DNA of 23,511 bases from Eggerthellaceae bacterium UBA3686 (lineage in GTDB: Bacteria; Actinomycetota; Coriobacteriia; Coriobacteriales; Eggerthellaceae): positions 56,550 through 80,060 of the forward strand of contig DFIX01000026.1 in the NCBI GenBank assembly GCA_002371495.1. The letters run 5' to 3'. How positions within the stretch are numbered: the stretch's first letter is position 1; every line of letters starts with the position of its first letter. The notes beneath the pieces are model-generated. The model did no database searches, had not been told where the DNA came from, and saw nothing but the letters and a program-made list of their open reading frames with translations. Shown here piece by piece: positions 1 to 7,682 of this stretch. Made by a program: the position numbers and the translations under genes.

Positions 1-1
1 A

Positions 2-42
2 TCGAGCGAAAAGCATCGAGCGAAAGCGTCGAGCGAAAAGCA
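2..42. repeat. Short imperfect tandem repeat, about 3 units of 13-14 bases
   Basis: The unit TCGAGCGAAAAGCA occurs at 2-15 and 29-42, with a one-base-shorter copy TCGAGCGAAAGCG between them at 16-28. The reading frame from base 1 stays open to the TAA at 253-255, so the repeat could belong to the end of an upstream coding region, but the translation has no recognisable domain and is rich in Arg and Cys. I see no convincing gene in 1-286. Confidence 0.6.
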
Positions 43-92
43 CCGCCCGACAAAAGGGTGTTCCCGTCAAGATGTTATCGGCATGTAGCACG

Positions 93-98
93 TATAAT
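93..98 (+). promoter_or_regulatory. Possible -10 box upstream of plsC
   Basis: A perfect TATAAT lies about 190 bases before the plsC start. No good -35 hexamer sits 16-18 bases upstream, so it is only a candidate. If real it would drive the plsC-ispH-DUF512-der block with a long leader. Confidence 0.3.
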
Positions 99-286
99 AG
101 GCAACAATGAACACGAAAATGTTCAGAAATGCATCAGAAAGTATGCATGCGGTTTTCTGACGGCCATCTTGCCCCGTCGGTGCTTCGCCTGCTATACACA
201 GTTCGCAGTCCGCAGGGTAGGGGCCGAGGCGTATTCTGGTACCATGCGTAGCTAATGAAGTAACGTCCCCGTCGAAAAGAGCGCCC

Positions 287-1138
287 GTGAGTACAGCTGA
301 AGAGACTCAGCTTGCCGAAAGCACCAAACCCATGAAATATGAGCGGCTATTCGACTTGCCGTTCGGGGTGGACGAGTATGACAAGGGCGAGAAACGCCCC
401 AGCCGCGCGCCAGCTTACGTCATCGTAGGTGTGGTGTCGTTTCTCTGCAAGATTCTGTGGCGCTATGACGTGGTAGATCGTCAGAAGCTCGAGGCGCTTA
501 ACGCTGATTCCGGCGTCGTTATCGTAAGCAACCACACGTCGTACCTTGATGTCGTCTTCATGTACGTCAGCATGTTCAGGCGCGCCTGGCCGCGTTTCAT
601 GGCACGTGATACCCTTTTTGAACACCACCTTCTGGGCTGGATATTCGCACACATCGGGGCGTTTCCGATCACGCGCGACTCCGCGGATCGCACGGCTGTC
701 AAGCGCGCAGCGCGCATGCTCAAAAACGGCGAGGTCGTAGGCATCATGCCCGAAGGCACGCGTCGCGGAAAGGGGAAGGGCGGCGTCCAGCCGCACGTGC
801 ACGGCGGCGCGGCGCTCATCGCGCGCATGGGCAAGGCCCCCATCCTCCCCATGGCCGTACGCAACGTCGACGTCATCAAGCGTAAGGGCGAACGCCTACG
901 CTTCCCCAAGGTCACAATCGTGTACGGCGATCCCATCCTGCTTTCGGACTTCGACTTCTTGCCCAAGGACGAACGGCTAGACGGGTGCGTGTGGTACGCG
1001 CTGCGCGAGTGCTTCGCGCTGTTCCGCGATGTGCCACCCGAGCAGGTGAACATGGTGGAACTCTTCCCCGAGGACAAGGATTTCACCCGAGTTTTCGCCG
1101 AACATCCGATTCCGAAGAGGTCCGTTGAAAATGTGTAA
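287..1138 (+). CDS. plsC: 1-acyl-sn-glycerol-3-phosphate acyltransferase (PlsC family)
   Basis: Predicted membrane-associated acyltransferase that transfers an acyl chain to lysophosphatidic acid to give phosphatidic acid, the second acylation of phospholipid synthesis. The 283-residue protein shows the family blocks in order: block I NHTSYLD (residues 82-88; catalytic His83 and Asp88), FPITR (126-130) and block III PEGTR (155-159). A hydrophobic stretch at about 43-57 could anchor it. GTG at 287 is used, with a weak GAAAAGAG upstream; ATG at 332 is an alternative start that would still keep the whole domain. The last codons, reading VENV-stop, lie inside a palindromic repeat, so the repeat supplies the stop codon and the original C-terminus may have been different. 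It is followed by ispH on the same strand. Family assignment is firm; exact acyl preference cannot be read. Confidence 0.93.
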   Translation: MSTAEETQLAESTKPMKYERLFDLPFGVDEYDKGEKRPSRAPAYVIVGVVSFLCKILWRYDVVDRQKLEALNADSGVVIVSNHTSYLDVVFMYVSMFRRAWPRFMARDTLFEHHLLGWIFAHIGAFPITRDSADRTAVKRAARMLKNGEVVGIMPEGTRRGKGKGGVQPHVHGGAALIARMGKAPILPMAVRNVDVIKRKGERLRFPKVTIVYGDPILLSDFDFLPKDERLDGCVWYALRECFALFRDVPPEQVNMVELFPEDKDFTRVFAEHPIPKRSVENV

Positions 1139-1167
1139 AAAGGGTCAGACCCCTTTTACACATTTTC
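1127..1167. repeat. Palindromic repeat, GGGTCAGACCCC-core family, copy 1
   Basis: A 41-base near-perfect palindrome with outer arms GAAAATGTGTAAAA and CTTTTACACATTTTC. It contains the TAA stop of plsC (1136-1138). Copy 2 at 1206-1243 is the same sequence in inverted orientation, with 38 bases between them. The A-tract, GC stem and T-tract order could also act as a two-way intrinsic terminator. Confidence 0.9.
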
Positions 1168-1205
1168 ATGTGAGGAAGAGCTAGAAACGGAAAAGCGCAT
1201 TGACG

Positions 1206-1243
1206 AATGTGTAAAAGGGGTCTGACCCTTTTTACACATTTTC
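1206..1243. repeat. Palindromic repeat, GGGGTCTGACCC-core family, copy 2
   Basis: Inverted partner of the copy at 1127-1167. Together they form a head-to-head doublet like the BIMEs made from REP sequences. It lies between plsC and ispH, 62 bases before the ispH start. Confidence 0.9.
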
Positions 1244-1304
1244 GACGGCACGTCTCTTCATGCGGGTTTGGGCTGCCGGCAACGGCGGTAGGACGGAGAA
1301 AGAC

Positions 1305-2141
1305 ATGAACGTTGTATTAGCCGAAAACGCTGGTGCTTGTTATGGCGTGCAGCGGGCGCTCGACATGGCGCTCGGCGCCGCGGATGGGAAGTTCGCAGCG
1401 CATACGCTTGGGCCACTCATCCACAACCCGGGCGTTGTGAAAGAGCTCGCCGATCGCGGCGTTTTGGAAGCGGGATCCCTCGACGAGATTACCGAGGGAA
1501 CGATCATAATTCGCAGCCACGGCGTGACGCCTGAAGTGCATGATGCAGTCGAGGCCAAGGGGTTGCCCGTGCTCGACGCTACGTGCCCGCATGTCGAGCG
1601 TGCCCAGAAGGCGGCAGCCGAGCTCGCACGCAAGGGCTGCAGGGTCATCGTCGTGGGCGAGGCGGGGCATCCCGAGGTCGAGGGCTTGCGCGCCTACGCA
1701 CGTCGCGAGGGCGCCAAGGTCGACGTTGTTCCAACGCCCGATGATGTTCCGAGCGATTTGCGCGCGCCCATCGGCGTGGTCGTGCAGACGACCCAGCGCC
1801 GCGAGAACCTCGACGCCGTTGTAGGGCGGATAATCGAGCAGGGCATCGAGCCCGAGGTCAAACGCACGATATGCTCGGCAACGCGTCAACGGCAAGACGC
1901 CGCGGCGAAGCTGGCCGGCCAAGTAGACGCCATGGTCGTCATCGGCGGGCGCAACTCCTCCAATACGACCAGGCTTGCCGAAATCTGCTCTGCAACGTGC
2001 TCGCGCGCCTTCCATATCGAATCCGCCGACGAGATTGATCCCTCGTGGTTCACCGGTTGCGAAACCGTCGGCGTGACCGCCGGCGCCTCCACGCCCGAAA
2101 ACCAAATTGCCGCCGTCGTCGAGCGCTTGAAGTCGCTGTAG
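1305..2141 (+). CDS. ispH: 4-hydroxy-3-methylbut-2-enyl diphosphate reductase (IspH/LytB)
   Basis: Last enzyme of the MEP pathway: a cytosolic [4Fe-4S] enzyme that reduces HMBPP to IPP and DMAPP. The 278-residue protein has the three cluster cysteines at C12 (GACYGV), C94 (DATCPHV) and C190 (TICSAT). The substrate residues are H40, H72 (SHG), H122 and E124 (HPE), plus the QTT and NSSNT motifs. The start was placed at ATG 1305 because GGAGAAAG lies just upstream and the protein then begins MNVVLAENAGACYGV, as the family does; an in-frame ATG at 1260 would add 15 non-conserved residues. The presence of ispH implies that isoprenoids are made by the MEP route. It is separated from plsC by the repeat doublet and followed after 64 bases by the DUF512 gene. 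Confidence 0.96.
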   Translation: MNVVLAENAGACYGVQRALDMALGAADGKFAAHTLGPLIHNPGVVKELADRGVLEAGSLDEITEGTIIIRSHGVTPEVHDAVEAKGLPVLDATCPHVERAQKAAAELARKGCRVIVVGEAGHPEVEGLRAYARREGAKVDVVPTPDDVPSDLRAPIGVVVQTTQRRENLDAVVGRIIEQGIEPEVKRTICSATRQRQDAAAKLAGQVDAMVVIGGRNSSNTTRLAEICSATCSRAFHIESADEIDPSWFTGCETVGVTAGASTPENQIAAVVERLKSL

Positions 2142-2205
2142 AGACGAGTCACCTTACCAGGTAGACTGACTCATCCGCGCGCTCGGTCGGGTAAAATGAA
2201 ACGCT

Positions 2206-3672
2206 ATGGAAACCCCGCCCACATATCCCACTTCGGATGCGGCGAATGCCATCGCAGGCGCGCAGCACGGCGCGCTCATCGCAGCCGTAGTACCCGAATC
2301 GCCCGCCGACGATGCGGGTTTCGAGCCGGGCTGTTACCTGACGTCGGTCGATGGCGAACCGTTGCGCGACATCATCGACTGGCGGTGGCTCTCGGGTGAC
2401 GAGTGCATCACGGTGGGCTATATCGACCTTGATGGCGATGTGGGCGAGGTCGAGCTGTGGCGCGAGCCGGGCGAGGACTGGGGATTCGAGTTTGACGGCC
2501 TTGTGTTCGACGGCGTGAAGCAATGCCGAAATGCCTGCACGTTCTGTTTCATGCGCATGCTTCCGCGCAACATGCGGCCGTCCCTGTACCTGCGCGACGA
2601 TGATTTTCGCCTGAGCTTTCTCGTGGGCACGTTCGTGACGCTCACCAACCTCGCGCCCGAAGACGAGGCGCGCATCGTCGAGCAGCGAATCTCGCCCTTG
2701 CGTTTCTCGCTCCAGGTCAGTAATGCGAAGGTGCGGCGCCGAATGATTGGCAAGCATGCGCAGCACGGCATCGACGCGCTCGAGAGGCTGCTTGCGGCCG
2801 GCATCGAGTTTCACGTGCAGATCGTGCTCGTGCCCGAGCAGAACGATGGGGAAGTGCTCGTCGAAACGCTGAACTGGGCATACGAGCGTCCTGGCATCCT
2901 TTCGATCGGAATCGTCCCTTTGGGGTACACGCGCTACCAAAACGTGTTCGACCATAGCTTCAACGACGTCGGCGCATCACGCGCCCTGCTCGACGGCATC
3001 TCGCCGTTTCAGGAGCGCGCGCTTGCCGAGCGCGGGCATGCGTGGGTGTTTGCCGCCGACGAATTCTACCGCAACGCATATCGGGGCGACCTTCTGAAAA
3101 ACCTCCCGCCCACCAGCTTTTACGGCGATTTCAGCATGTTCGAGGACGGAATCGGGATCATTCGCTCGACCGTCGACGATTGGCATCGCGCCGAATCGGA
3201 AGGCATGATTGCCCATGTGGCTGATGTCCTGCGCAAAACGGGTGCGCGCGTCGTCATGGTGGCCGGTTGTGCCCAGCGCGAGTTCCTCGACCCGCTGGTA
3301 TACGAGGCGGGCATTGCCGACGTGTTTGAGCCGCTGTACGTTTCAAACGATTATTTCGGTGGAAACGTGGACGTTACGGGCTTGCTCGTGGGTGCCGACA
3401 TAGCTCGGGCAATCGCGCAGCATGCGGATACGCTTGCGGCAAAGGGCAAGCCCGTGGAACGCGATGATTCCCCGACAACCATGAGGCGATCCGACCTTCC
3501 GCCGGCTGCGCCGCTTCCGCTGTACCTCGTGCCGCGCGTCGTGTTCAACGACGATGGCCTGGCGCTTGACGACATGACTCTTGGTGATATCGAGAAGGCC
3601 GCAGGTCAGCCGCTTCACGTGGTATCCTGTTCACCACTAGATTATTTCAAGGAACTCATGAATTGTCTGTAA
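2206..3672 (+). CDS. DUF512 / PDZ radical-SAM-like iron-sulfur protein
   Basis: A 488-residue cytosolic protein. The N-terminus (about 20-95) looks like a PDZ-type fold, with VVPESPADDAGFEPG followed by a VDGEPL loop. A CxxxCxxC cluster motif then follows at C107, C111 and C114 (CRNACTFCF), as in radical SAM proteins. The C-terminal half fits DUF512, with GYTRYQ at about 245, DEFYR and a final conserved tail ending in MNCL. The family has no settled biochemical role. It is commonly found next to der in Clostridia and Actinobacteria, and here der follows directly, which hints at a link with ribosome assembly or translation (inference). The start at ATG 2206 has only a weak ribosome site; no better in-frame start is apparent. 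Confidence 0.88.
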   Translation: METPPTYPTSDAANAIAGAQHGALIAAVVPESPADDAGFEPGCYLTSVDGEPLRDIIDWRWLSGDECITVGYIDLDGDVGEVELWREPGEDWGFEFDGLVFDGVKQCRNACTFCFMRMLPRNMRPSLYLRDDDFRLSFLVGTFVTLTNLAPEDEARIVEQRISPLRFSLQVSNAKVRRRMIGKHAQHGIDALERLLAAGIEFHVQIVLVPEQNDGEVLVETLNWAYERPGILSIGIVPLGYTRYQNVFDHSFNDVGASRALLDGISPFQERALAERGHAWVFAADEFYRNAYRGDLLKNLPPTSFYGDFSMFEDGIGIIRSTVDDWHRAESEGMIAHVADVLRKTGARVVMVAGCAQREFLDPLVYEAGIADVFEPLYVSNDYFGGNVDVTGLLVGADIARAIAQHADTLAAKGKPVERDDSPTTMRRSDLPPAAPLPLYLVPRVVFNDDGLALDDMTLGDIEKAAGQPLHVVSCSPLDYFKELMNCL

Positions 3673-3673
3673 C

Positions 3674-3718
3674 GTGCAAAAGGGTCAGACACTTTTGCAC
3701 TATGGCACTTTTGCACGT
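3674..3718. repeat. Composite GTGCAAAAGGGTCAGAC palindrome plus extra half-arm
   Basis: A palindrome at 3674-3700 with outer arms GTGCAAAAG and CTTTTGCAC is followed by TATGGCACTTTTGCACGT, giving a third arm. It starts 2 bases after the DUF512 stop and ends 15 bases before the der start. The same composite occurs in inverted orientation at 6941-6984 and a worn piece lies at 16543-16565. It shares the GGGTCAGAC core with the larger family, but the outer arms differ. Confidence 0.85.
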
Positions 3719-3733
3719 CCGAAAGGAATTACC

Positions 3734-5062
3734 ATGGCATTACCGCTTGTGGCTGTAGTAGGCCGTCCGAACGTCGGCAAGTCGACGCTCGTCAACCGCA
3801 TAACCGGGGCCGACGAGGCCATTACCCACGAGATGCGCGGCGTCACGCGCGACCGCTCGTACCATGAGTCCGACTGGAACGGCGTGACGTTCACGCTGGT
3901 CGATACCGGTGGCATCGAGGTGGGAAGCGACGACGACTTCCAAGCTTCCATCACCAGCCAGGCGTTCACGGCGACCAACGAAGCCGACGTCATCATCTTG
4001 CTGGTCGACGGCCGCACGGGCATCAACACCGACGACGAGGAAGTCGCGCGCATCCTGCGCAGGTCCAAGAAGCCCGTATTCCTGGCGGTCAACAAGCTCG
4101 ACACGCCCAACCGCTACGACAACATGTACGAGTTCTACCAGCTGGGTCTGGGCGAACCGTGGCCGATCAGCGCGATTCACGGGCATGGCACGGGCGATCT
4201 GCTCGACGAGGTCGTGAAGGCCCTGCACGAGACGGGCGCCGTCGAACGCGCCGCAGCCGAACCCGAAGAGGAAACCGGCATCAACGTGGCCATCATCGGG
4301 CGGCCCAACGCCGGCAAGTCGTCGCTGACCAACAAGATGACCTCGGCCGAGCGCTCGATTGTAAGCGACGTGGCTGGTACTACGCGCGATGCGGTCGATA
4401 CCCCGGTCGTTCACGACGGCAAGCGCTACACCATCGTCGACACGGCTGGCCTGCGTCGCAAGGGGCAGATCGACGAGGATGTCGAGTACTACGGCTTCGT
4501 GCGTGCCATGCGCGCCATCGATCGCGCCGACGTGGCGGTGCTCGTCATCGACGGGTCGCTGGGCCTGACCGACCAGGACCAACGCGTCGCGCGGTTCGCG
4601 CACGACCGAGGATGTGCGCTCGTCATCGCGCTGAACAAGTGGGACATCGTCGACGGCCCCGAAGCCAAGGCGGAAGTCCGCGAGCGCATTGCCGACCGCA
4701 TGATGTACGTGGGTTACGCGCCGGTGGTGGCCATCAGCGCGTTGACCGGCAAGAACGTGCATCGCATCTGGGAAGCTATCGACAAAGCCTACGCAAACTA
4801 TTCCAAGACGATTCCCACCAACCAGCTGAACGCCTGGCTCGCCGACATCCGCGAGACCGGCCATACCATCAGCAAGGGCAAGGCCGTCCTTCGCATGAAG
4901 TACATCACCCAAACGGGTGCCTGCCCGCCCATCTTCACGATCTTCGCCAACCGTCCCGACGTCGTCGATGACAACTACGAGCGCTTCCTCGAGAATCGCA
5001 TGCGCAAGTACTTCGATCTCGAGGGCACGCCCATTCGCCTGAAGTTCAAGAAGAAGGACTAA
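3734..5062 (+). CDS. der: Ribosome biogenesis GTPase Der (EngA)
   Basis: Essential double GTPase needed for assembly of the 50S subunit. The 442-residue protein has two G domains in tandem. The first has P-loop GRPNVGKS (residues 10-17), the Thr of GVTRD, DTGG and NKLD. The second has GRPNAGKS, GTTRD, DTAG and NKWD. The last ~115 residues fit the KH-like domain and end in a basic KFKKKD tail. ATG 3734 is chosen because GAAAGGA lies 7-13 bases upstream and MALPLVAVVGRPNVGKS is the family start; reading upstream in frame runs into the intergenic repeat and is not part of the gene. The stop codon overlaps the next palindromic repeat. Confidence 0.97.
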   Translation: MALPLVAVVGRPNVGKSTLVNRITGADEAITHEMRGVTRDRSYHESDWNGVTFTLVDTGGIEVGSDDDFQASITSQAFTATNEADVIILLVDGRTGINTDDEEVARILRRSKKPVFLAVNKLDTPNRYDNMYEFYQLGLGEPWPISAIHGHGTGDLLDEVVKALHETGAVERAAAEPEEETGINVAIIGRPNAGKSSLTNKMTSAERSIVSDVAGTTRDAVDTPVVHDGKRYTIVDTAGLRRKGQIDEDVEYYGFVRAMRAIDRADVAVLVIDGSLGLTDQDQRVARFAHDRGCALVIALNKWDIVDGPEAKAEVRERIADRMMYVGYAPVVAISALTGKNVHRIWEAIDKAYANYSKTIPTNQLNAWLADIRETGHTISKGKAVLRMKYITQTGACPPIFTIFANRPDVVDDNYERFLENRMRKYFDLEGTPIRLKFKKKD

Positions 5063-5097
5063 ATGTGAAAAAAGCGTCAGACCCCTTTTTCACATTT
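5061..5097. repeat. Palindromic repeat, GTCAGACCCC-core family, copy 3
   Basis: AAATGTG...CACATTT palindrome whose first two bases are the last two of the der TAA stop. The left half is altered (AAAGCGTC for AGGGGTC), so this is a degenerate member. Its position and T-tract suit a der terminator. Confidence 0.85.
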
Positions 5098-5202
5098 GGG
5101 ATAAAAGATGTAAGAGCAATGGTAATCTGGGTGCACTTAATTGGCGCGTGAGTTCGAGTCAACGCGCTTCTGGCGAGCGTCGAGCGGTGAGGGAGGTTTT
5201 CT

Positions 5203-5775
5203 ATGCGACTCCTAGATTTGAAGTGCCCTGCTTGCGGCGGCATAATCGGCCAGGAGATTTCGAGCAGGGTGGTGACGTGCGAGTATTGCGGATCGCGTTT
5301 CGCGCTCGACGATGATGAGGCGCGCCTTTTCTTCGACAGTCCCGACGATGTACCCGAGGAAGAGCCGGAATGGAAAAACGCGCTTCCCATGGTGGATTAT
5401 GCAGCTCAGGCTTGCGCCGATTTCCTCGACGGCTTGGACGATGACGACGACTTCCACAGCTCTCCGAAGATTCTACGTGGTCTTAACGTCGCAGATGGCG
5501 AAGAGGTGTTCTTGATTCACGACGATACATTCTTGAAGAGCGGCAAGAACGGCTTCGCCATTACCAATGCCGGCCTGTACTGTCGCGAATTGTCGGAAAG
5601 GCCCGAGTTTGTCACCTGGGCTTCGTTCGCAAAGATGGAAGAGCCCACCCTCGATGGCTGCTACATCAGGTGCGATGACCATGCCGTCTGCTACTTCACC
5701 GATGACAATGACGTGCTGCCTGGGCTCCTTGACTTGTACCTGAAGCTGTACAGGCACGCCAAGAGGCAAGCTTAG
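5203..5775 (+). CDS. Zinc-ribbon protein with a PH-like domain, function unknown
   Basis: A 190-residue cytosolic protein. The N-terminus has a four-cysteine zinc ribbon: CPACG (C8, C11) and CEYCG (C26, C29). An acidic linker with a DDDDD run (79-83) follows. The C-terminal part, around GKNGFAITNAGLYCREL (114-130), resembles the small bacterial PH-like domain that often follows zinc ribbons in such proteins. There is no signal peptide and no membrane segment. A strong GGGAGG site precedes ATG 5203. The zinc-ribbon theme recurs in three membrane proteins downstream, but the cysteine pattern here differs, so direct kinship is not claimed. Confidence 0.75.
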   Translation: MRLLDLKCPACGGIIGQEISSRVVTCEYCGSRFALDDDEARLFFDSPDDVPEEEPEWKNALPMVDYAAQACADFLDGLDDDDDFHSSPKILRGLNVADGEEVFLIHDDTFLKSGKNGFAITNAGLYCRELSERPEFVTWASFAKMEEPTLDGCYIRCDDHAVCYFTDDNDVLPGLLDLYLKLYRHAKRQA

Positions 5776-5827
5776 AATGCGGTAGGGCCGCGTCCCCGTT
5801 GTCGCACGCTCATCCGCTTGAAGCGCA

Positions 5828-5863
5828 AAATGTGAAAAAGGGGTCTGACCCCTTTTTCACATT
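5828..5863. repeat. Palindromic repeat, GGGGTCTGACCCC-core family, copy 4
   Basis: Perfect arms AATGTGAAAAAGGGG and CCCCTTTTTCACATT around TCTGA, 52 bases after the stop of the zinc-ribbon gene. As RNA it would give a GC stem flanked by A and T tracts on either strand. Confidence 0.9.
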
Positions 5864-5937
5864 CTCAGCTTTAGCGCTGGTCGCAATCGGCTATTCTGTT
5901 TGCAATTCGTTCGATTGTAAATTCGAAGGTGGTTGTT

Positions 5938-6927
5938 ATGAGGGGTCGGAATGCAGGTTTTGCTCGGATTGTCCTTGCGGGGTGCACGGTCGCTTGCATG
6001 ATGTTGCTGGTCGCAATGCCTCTTAACGAGGCGATGGCAGCTTCGGCGGGCTCCGATGGTGCTGCGAGCGTCGAAACCGGTTCGGATGTTGCTTCTGGCG
6101 AAGATGCCAAGAAATCCGAAGGCCCGCTTGGCTGGTTGTTCAGCTTCCTATTCGGAAAGAGCTCGGGGTCGGAGGCAAGCTCCTCGTCGGTCGATGCGAC
6201 GAAGAGCAGCGCTTCAGACAAATCGGCGGAGCATTCGTGGACCCAAGTGCCCTCGAAAACGTCGCCGAGCGCTTCCCGCTCCTCGGCAGCCGCCGACGAT
6301 CCCTTCTCGGGGCCCGTCGAAAGCGAAGCTGCGGCAGTCAACCGCGTGCATGATTGCCTGATGCGCGCAGGAAAGGAGCTGCCTCAGCGCATCGAGTTTG
6401 ACAGGATGACCGATGACGGCCGCTACGTCATACACGGTTACGAAGTCGTTTCAGACGGGGGAGGCCTCTCGCACGACGCCACCTTGTTCTGGTATTCGGT
6501 GGGCAAAGACGGCTCGATCTACGATGAGGTCATGATGTGCGACATTGACCCGCTGACGATGGAGAAGGCCGGATCGACGAGCCAAGCGTCGGTTTCGAAG
6601 AGCGATTACTACACGTTGAACCTGCCGTGGCAACTTGCGGAAGCCCAGATAACTTTCGAGAAGGGATCGCTCGGCGGCACGACGACGGTCGGGGATATCA
6701 CGACGATCACGCTCGACGGCCAGATCGTGTTCGAAGTGGTTTGTTTCAGCGACGACTGGGGCCCGCAAGGTACCATGGGCTTCGTAAAGCTCGGCTCGCC
6801 CTCGAACAATTCCCATTGCGATGTGTACGTGACCGTTCCCGCCAAGGACACTCCCGATGGCGGCTACGGAACCGAGGAAGCTAGGGACAAGGCTCGCAAA
6901 TACGCTGCCTACGTCAGCCTCAAATAG
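5938..6927 (+). CDS. Secreted protein with serine-rich linker, function unknown
   Basis: A 329-residue exported protein with no family I recognise. The N-terminus is basic, then hydrophobic (about 11-28), with a likely signal peptidase I site after NEAMA (residue 34). An LAGC at 13-16 resembles a lipobox, but the hydrophobic run before it is too short to prefer. Residues about 45-125 are rich in Ser, Ala and acidic residues, consistent with a wall-spanning linker; a short hydrophobic stretch GWLFSFLFG sits inside it. The C-terminal ~210 residues look folded, with motifs DGRYVIHGYEV, TLFWYSVGKDG and TEEARDKARKYA. The start at ATG 5938 is set by GAAGGTGG about 7 bases upstream. The gene stands alone between two repeats. 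Confidence 0.75.
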   Translation: MRGRNAGFARIVLAGCTVACMMLLVAMPLNEAMAASAGSDGAASVETGSDVASGEDAKKSEGPLGWLFSFLFGKSSGSEASSSSVDATKSSASDKSAEHSWTQVPSKTSPSASRSSAAADDPFSGPVESEAAAVNRVHDCLMRAGKELPQRIEFDRMTDDGRYVIHGYEVVSDGGGLSHDATLFWYSVGKDGSIYDEVMMCDIDPLTMEKAGSTSQASVSKSDYYTLNLPWQLAEAQITFEKGSLGGTTTVGDITTITLDGQIVFEVVCFSDDWGPQGTMGFVKLGSPSNNSHCDVYVTVPAKDTPDGGYGTEEARDKARKYAAYVSLK

Positions 6928-6940
6928 GTGCGAAGTGACC

Positions 6941-6984
6941 ACGTGCAAAAGTGCCATAGTGCAAAAGGGTCAGACCCTTTTGCA
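6941..6984. repeat. Composite GTGCAAAAG palindrome, inverted copy of the element at 3674
   Basis: Reads ACGTGCAAAAGTGCCATAG, then GTGCAAAAGGGTCAGACCC, then TTTTGCA. This is the reverse complement of the element before der, apart from small changes in the palindrome core and at the outer end. It lies 13 bases after the stop of the secreted-protein gene. Confidence 0.85.
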
Positions 6985-7219
6985 TGCGGTGGGCGCCTAA
7001 AGTAGCCCTTGGCAATCTTCTGTACGTATAGCCAATCGTGGACTTGCGATACAGTGCCGGCGAGGTCGACCATTCGCAGAAGCGAACGTTGCCCTTCCTC
7101 GCTGTTGCGTCTGTCATCGTCGGCGCTGTGGCCGCTGCGCTCGCACCACGGGCTTCGCCGCCCCAATCTGGCAGCGGCATGGGCCGCAAGACCTCTGGAT
7201 TGCTGTTTCAGCCCCATTA

Positions 7220-7372
7220 GTGCAAAAAAGCGCGTAAGATGGCGAGCCATAAGGTCTTAGGGTGTCATCGCAAACACCGAGTGCTTGCAAAACGCCTGGT
7301 CGAAAGTTGTCCGATCGCCGACATAGAGGCCCTGCGCTCCTCGAGCTCGCCATCTTACGCGCTTTTTTGCAC
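7220..7372. repeat. Perfect 28-base inverted repeat with 97-base spacer (MITE-like)
   Basis: The 28 bases at 7220-7247, beginning GTGCAAAAAAGCGCG, are matched exactly in reverse complement at 7345-7372. The 153-base unit has no coding capacity of note and no clear target-site duplication at its edges. The outermost GTGCAAAA resembles the arms of the composite palindromes. It could be a small non-autonomous mobile element, or encode a long RNA hairpin. Confidence 0.85.
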
Positions 7373-7627
7373 GAAACGAGTCAAAAGCGTAATCCAGAGC
7401 TCTGGGTAGCCCACGCAACTCCGGGAATTTGGGGCTAGCAGTACTCACGTGAAGAGCACGTTTGCTTCAGAAATGAATAAACATCATCCAGGCTGGAACG
7501 TCCCCGTCGCGTAAGCGATAGAGAACGAGGTTTCGAATGCTGGAAGTTAATCTTACCGTTTCGGAAGGCGGGCTTTAGTGCGGCAAGCGCCATGACAATA
7601 GGCAACGTTTCGTCGTCACGTGCAAGC

Positions 7628-7663
7628 CAAAAAGCGGGCGGGGGTAACACCCCCGCCCGCTTA
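7628..7663 (-). terminator. Rho-independent terminator of the CHAP gene
   Basis: On the minus strand AAGCGGGCGGGGGT pairs with CCCCCGCCCGCTT around a short loop, followed by a T run, 20 bases after the CHAP stop codon. It is the clearest intrinsic terminator in the window. Confidence 0.9.
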
Positions 7664-7682
7664 TCGGTTTACCAGCGGCGCG

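Larger units (their letters stand above)
6928..7682. other. 755-base gap without a recognisable gene
   Basis: Several short open frames exist on both strands (for example + 7038-7220 and - 7435-7650), but none has a ribosome site plus a recognisable domain. The stretch holds a composite palindrome (6941-6984), a perfect 28-base inverted repeat spanning 7220-7372, and the terminator of the minus-strand CHAP gene at the right end. It may be the remains of decayed or excised genes. Confidence 0.6.

Noticed and set aside
58..255. Open frame of 65 codons at the left end
   Set aside because: No ribosome site, no recognisable motif, and an Arg/Cys-rich composition typical of non-coding GC-rich DNA; it overlaps a promoter candidate.
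1127..1243. CRISPR array reading of the regularly spaced repeats
   Set aside because: Only two copies, in opposite orientation, and other copies are scattered across the window; no cas gene is present.
5144..5167. GCGCG...GTTCGAGTC...CGCGC segment resembling a tRNA T-arm
   Set aside because: Only one arm-like hairpin is present; no acceptor stem, D-arm or anticodon arm could be placed around it.
7038..7220. Short + strand frame with a hydrophobic stretch (ASVIVGAVAAALA)
   Set aside because: No ribosome site, both strands are open here, and the frame ends inside the arm of the inverted repeat; it could be chance or a relic.
7435..7650. Minus-strand frame of 71 codons
   Set aside because: It begins within the terminator hairpin of the CHAP gene and shows no family motif.
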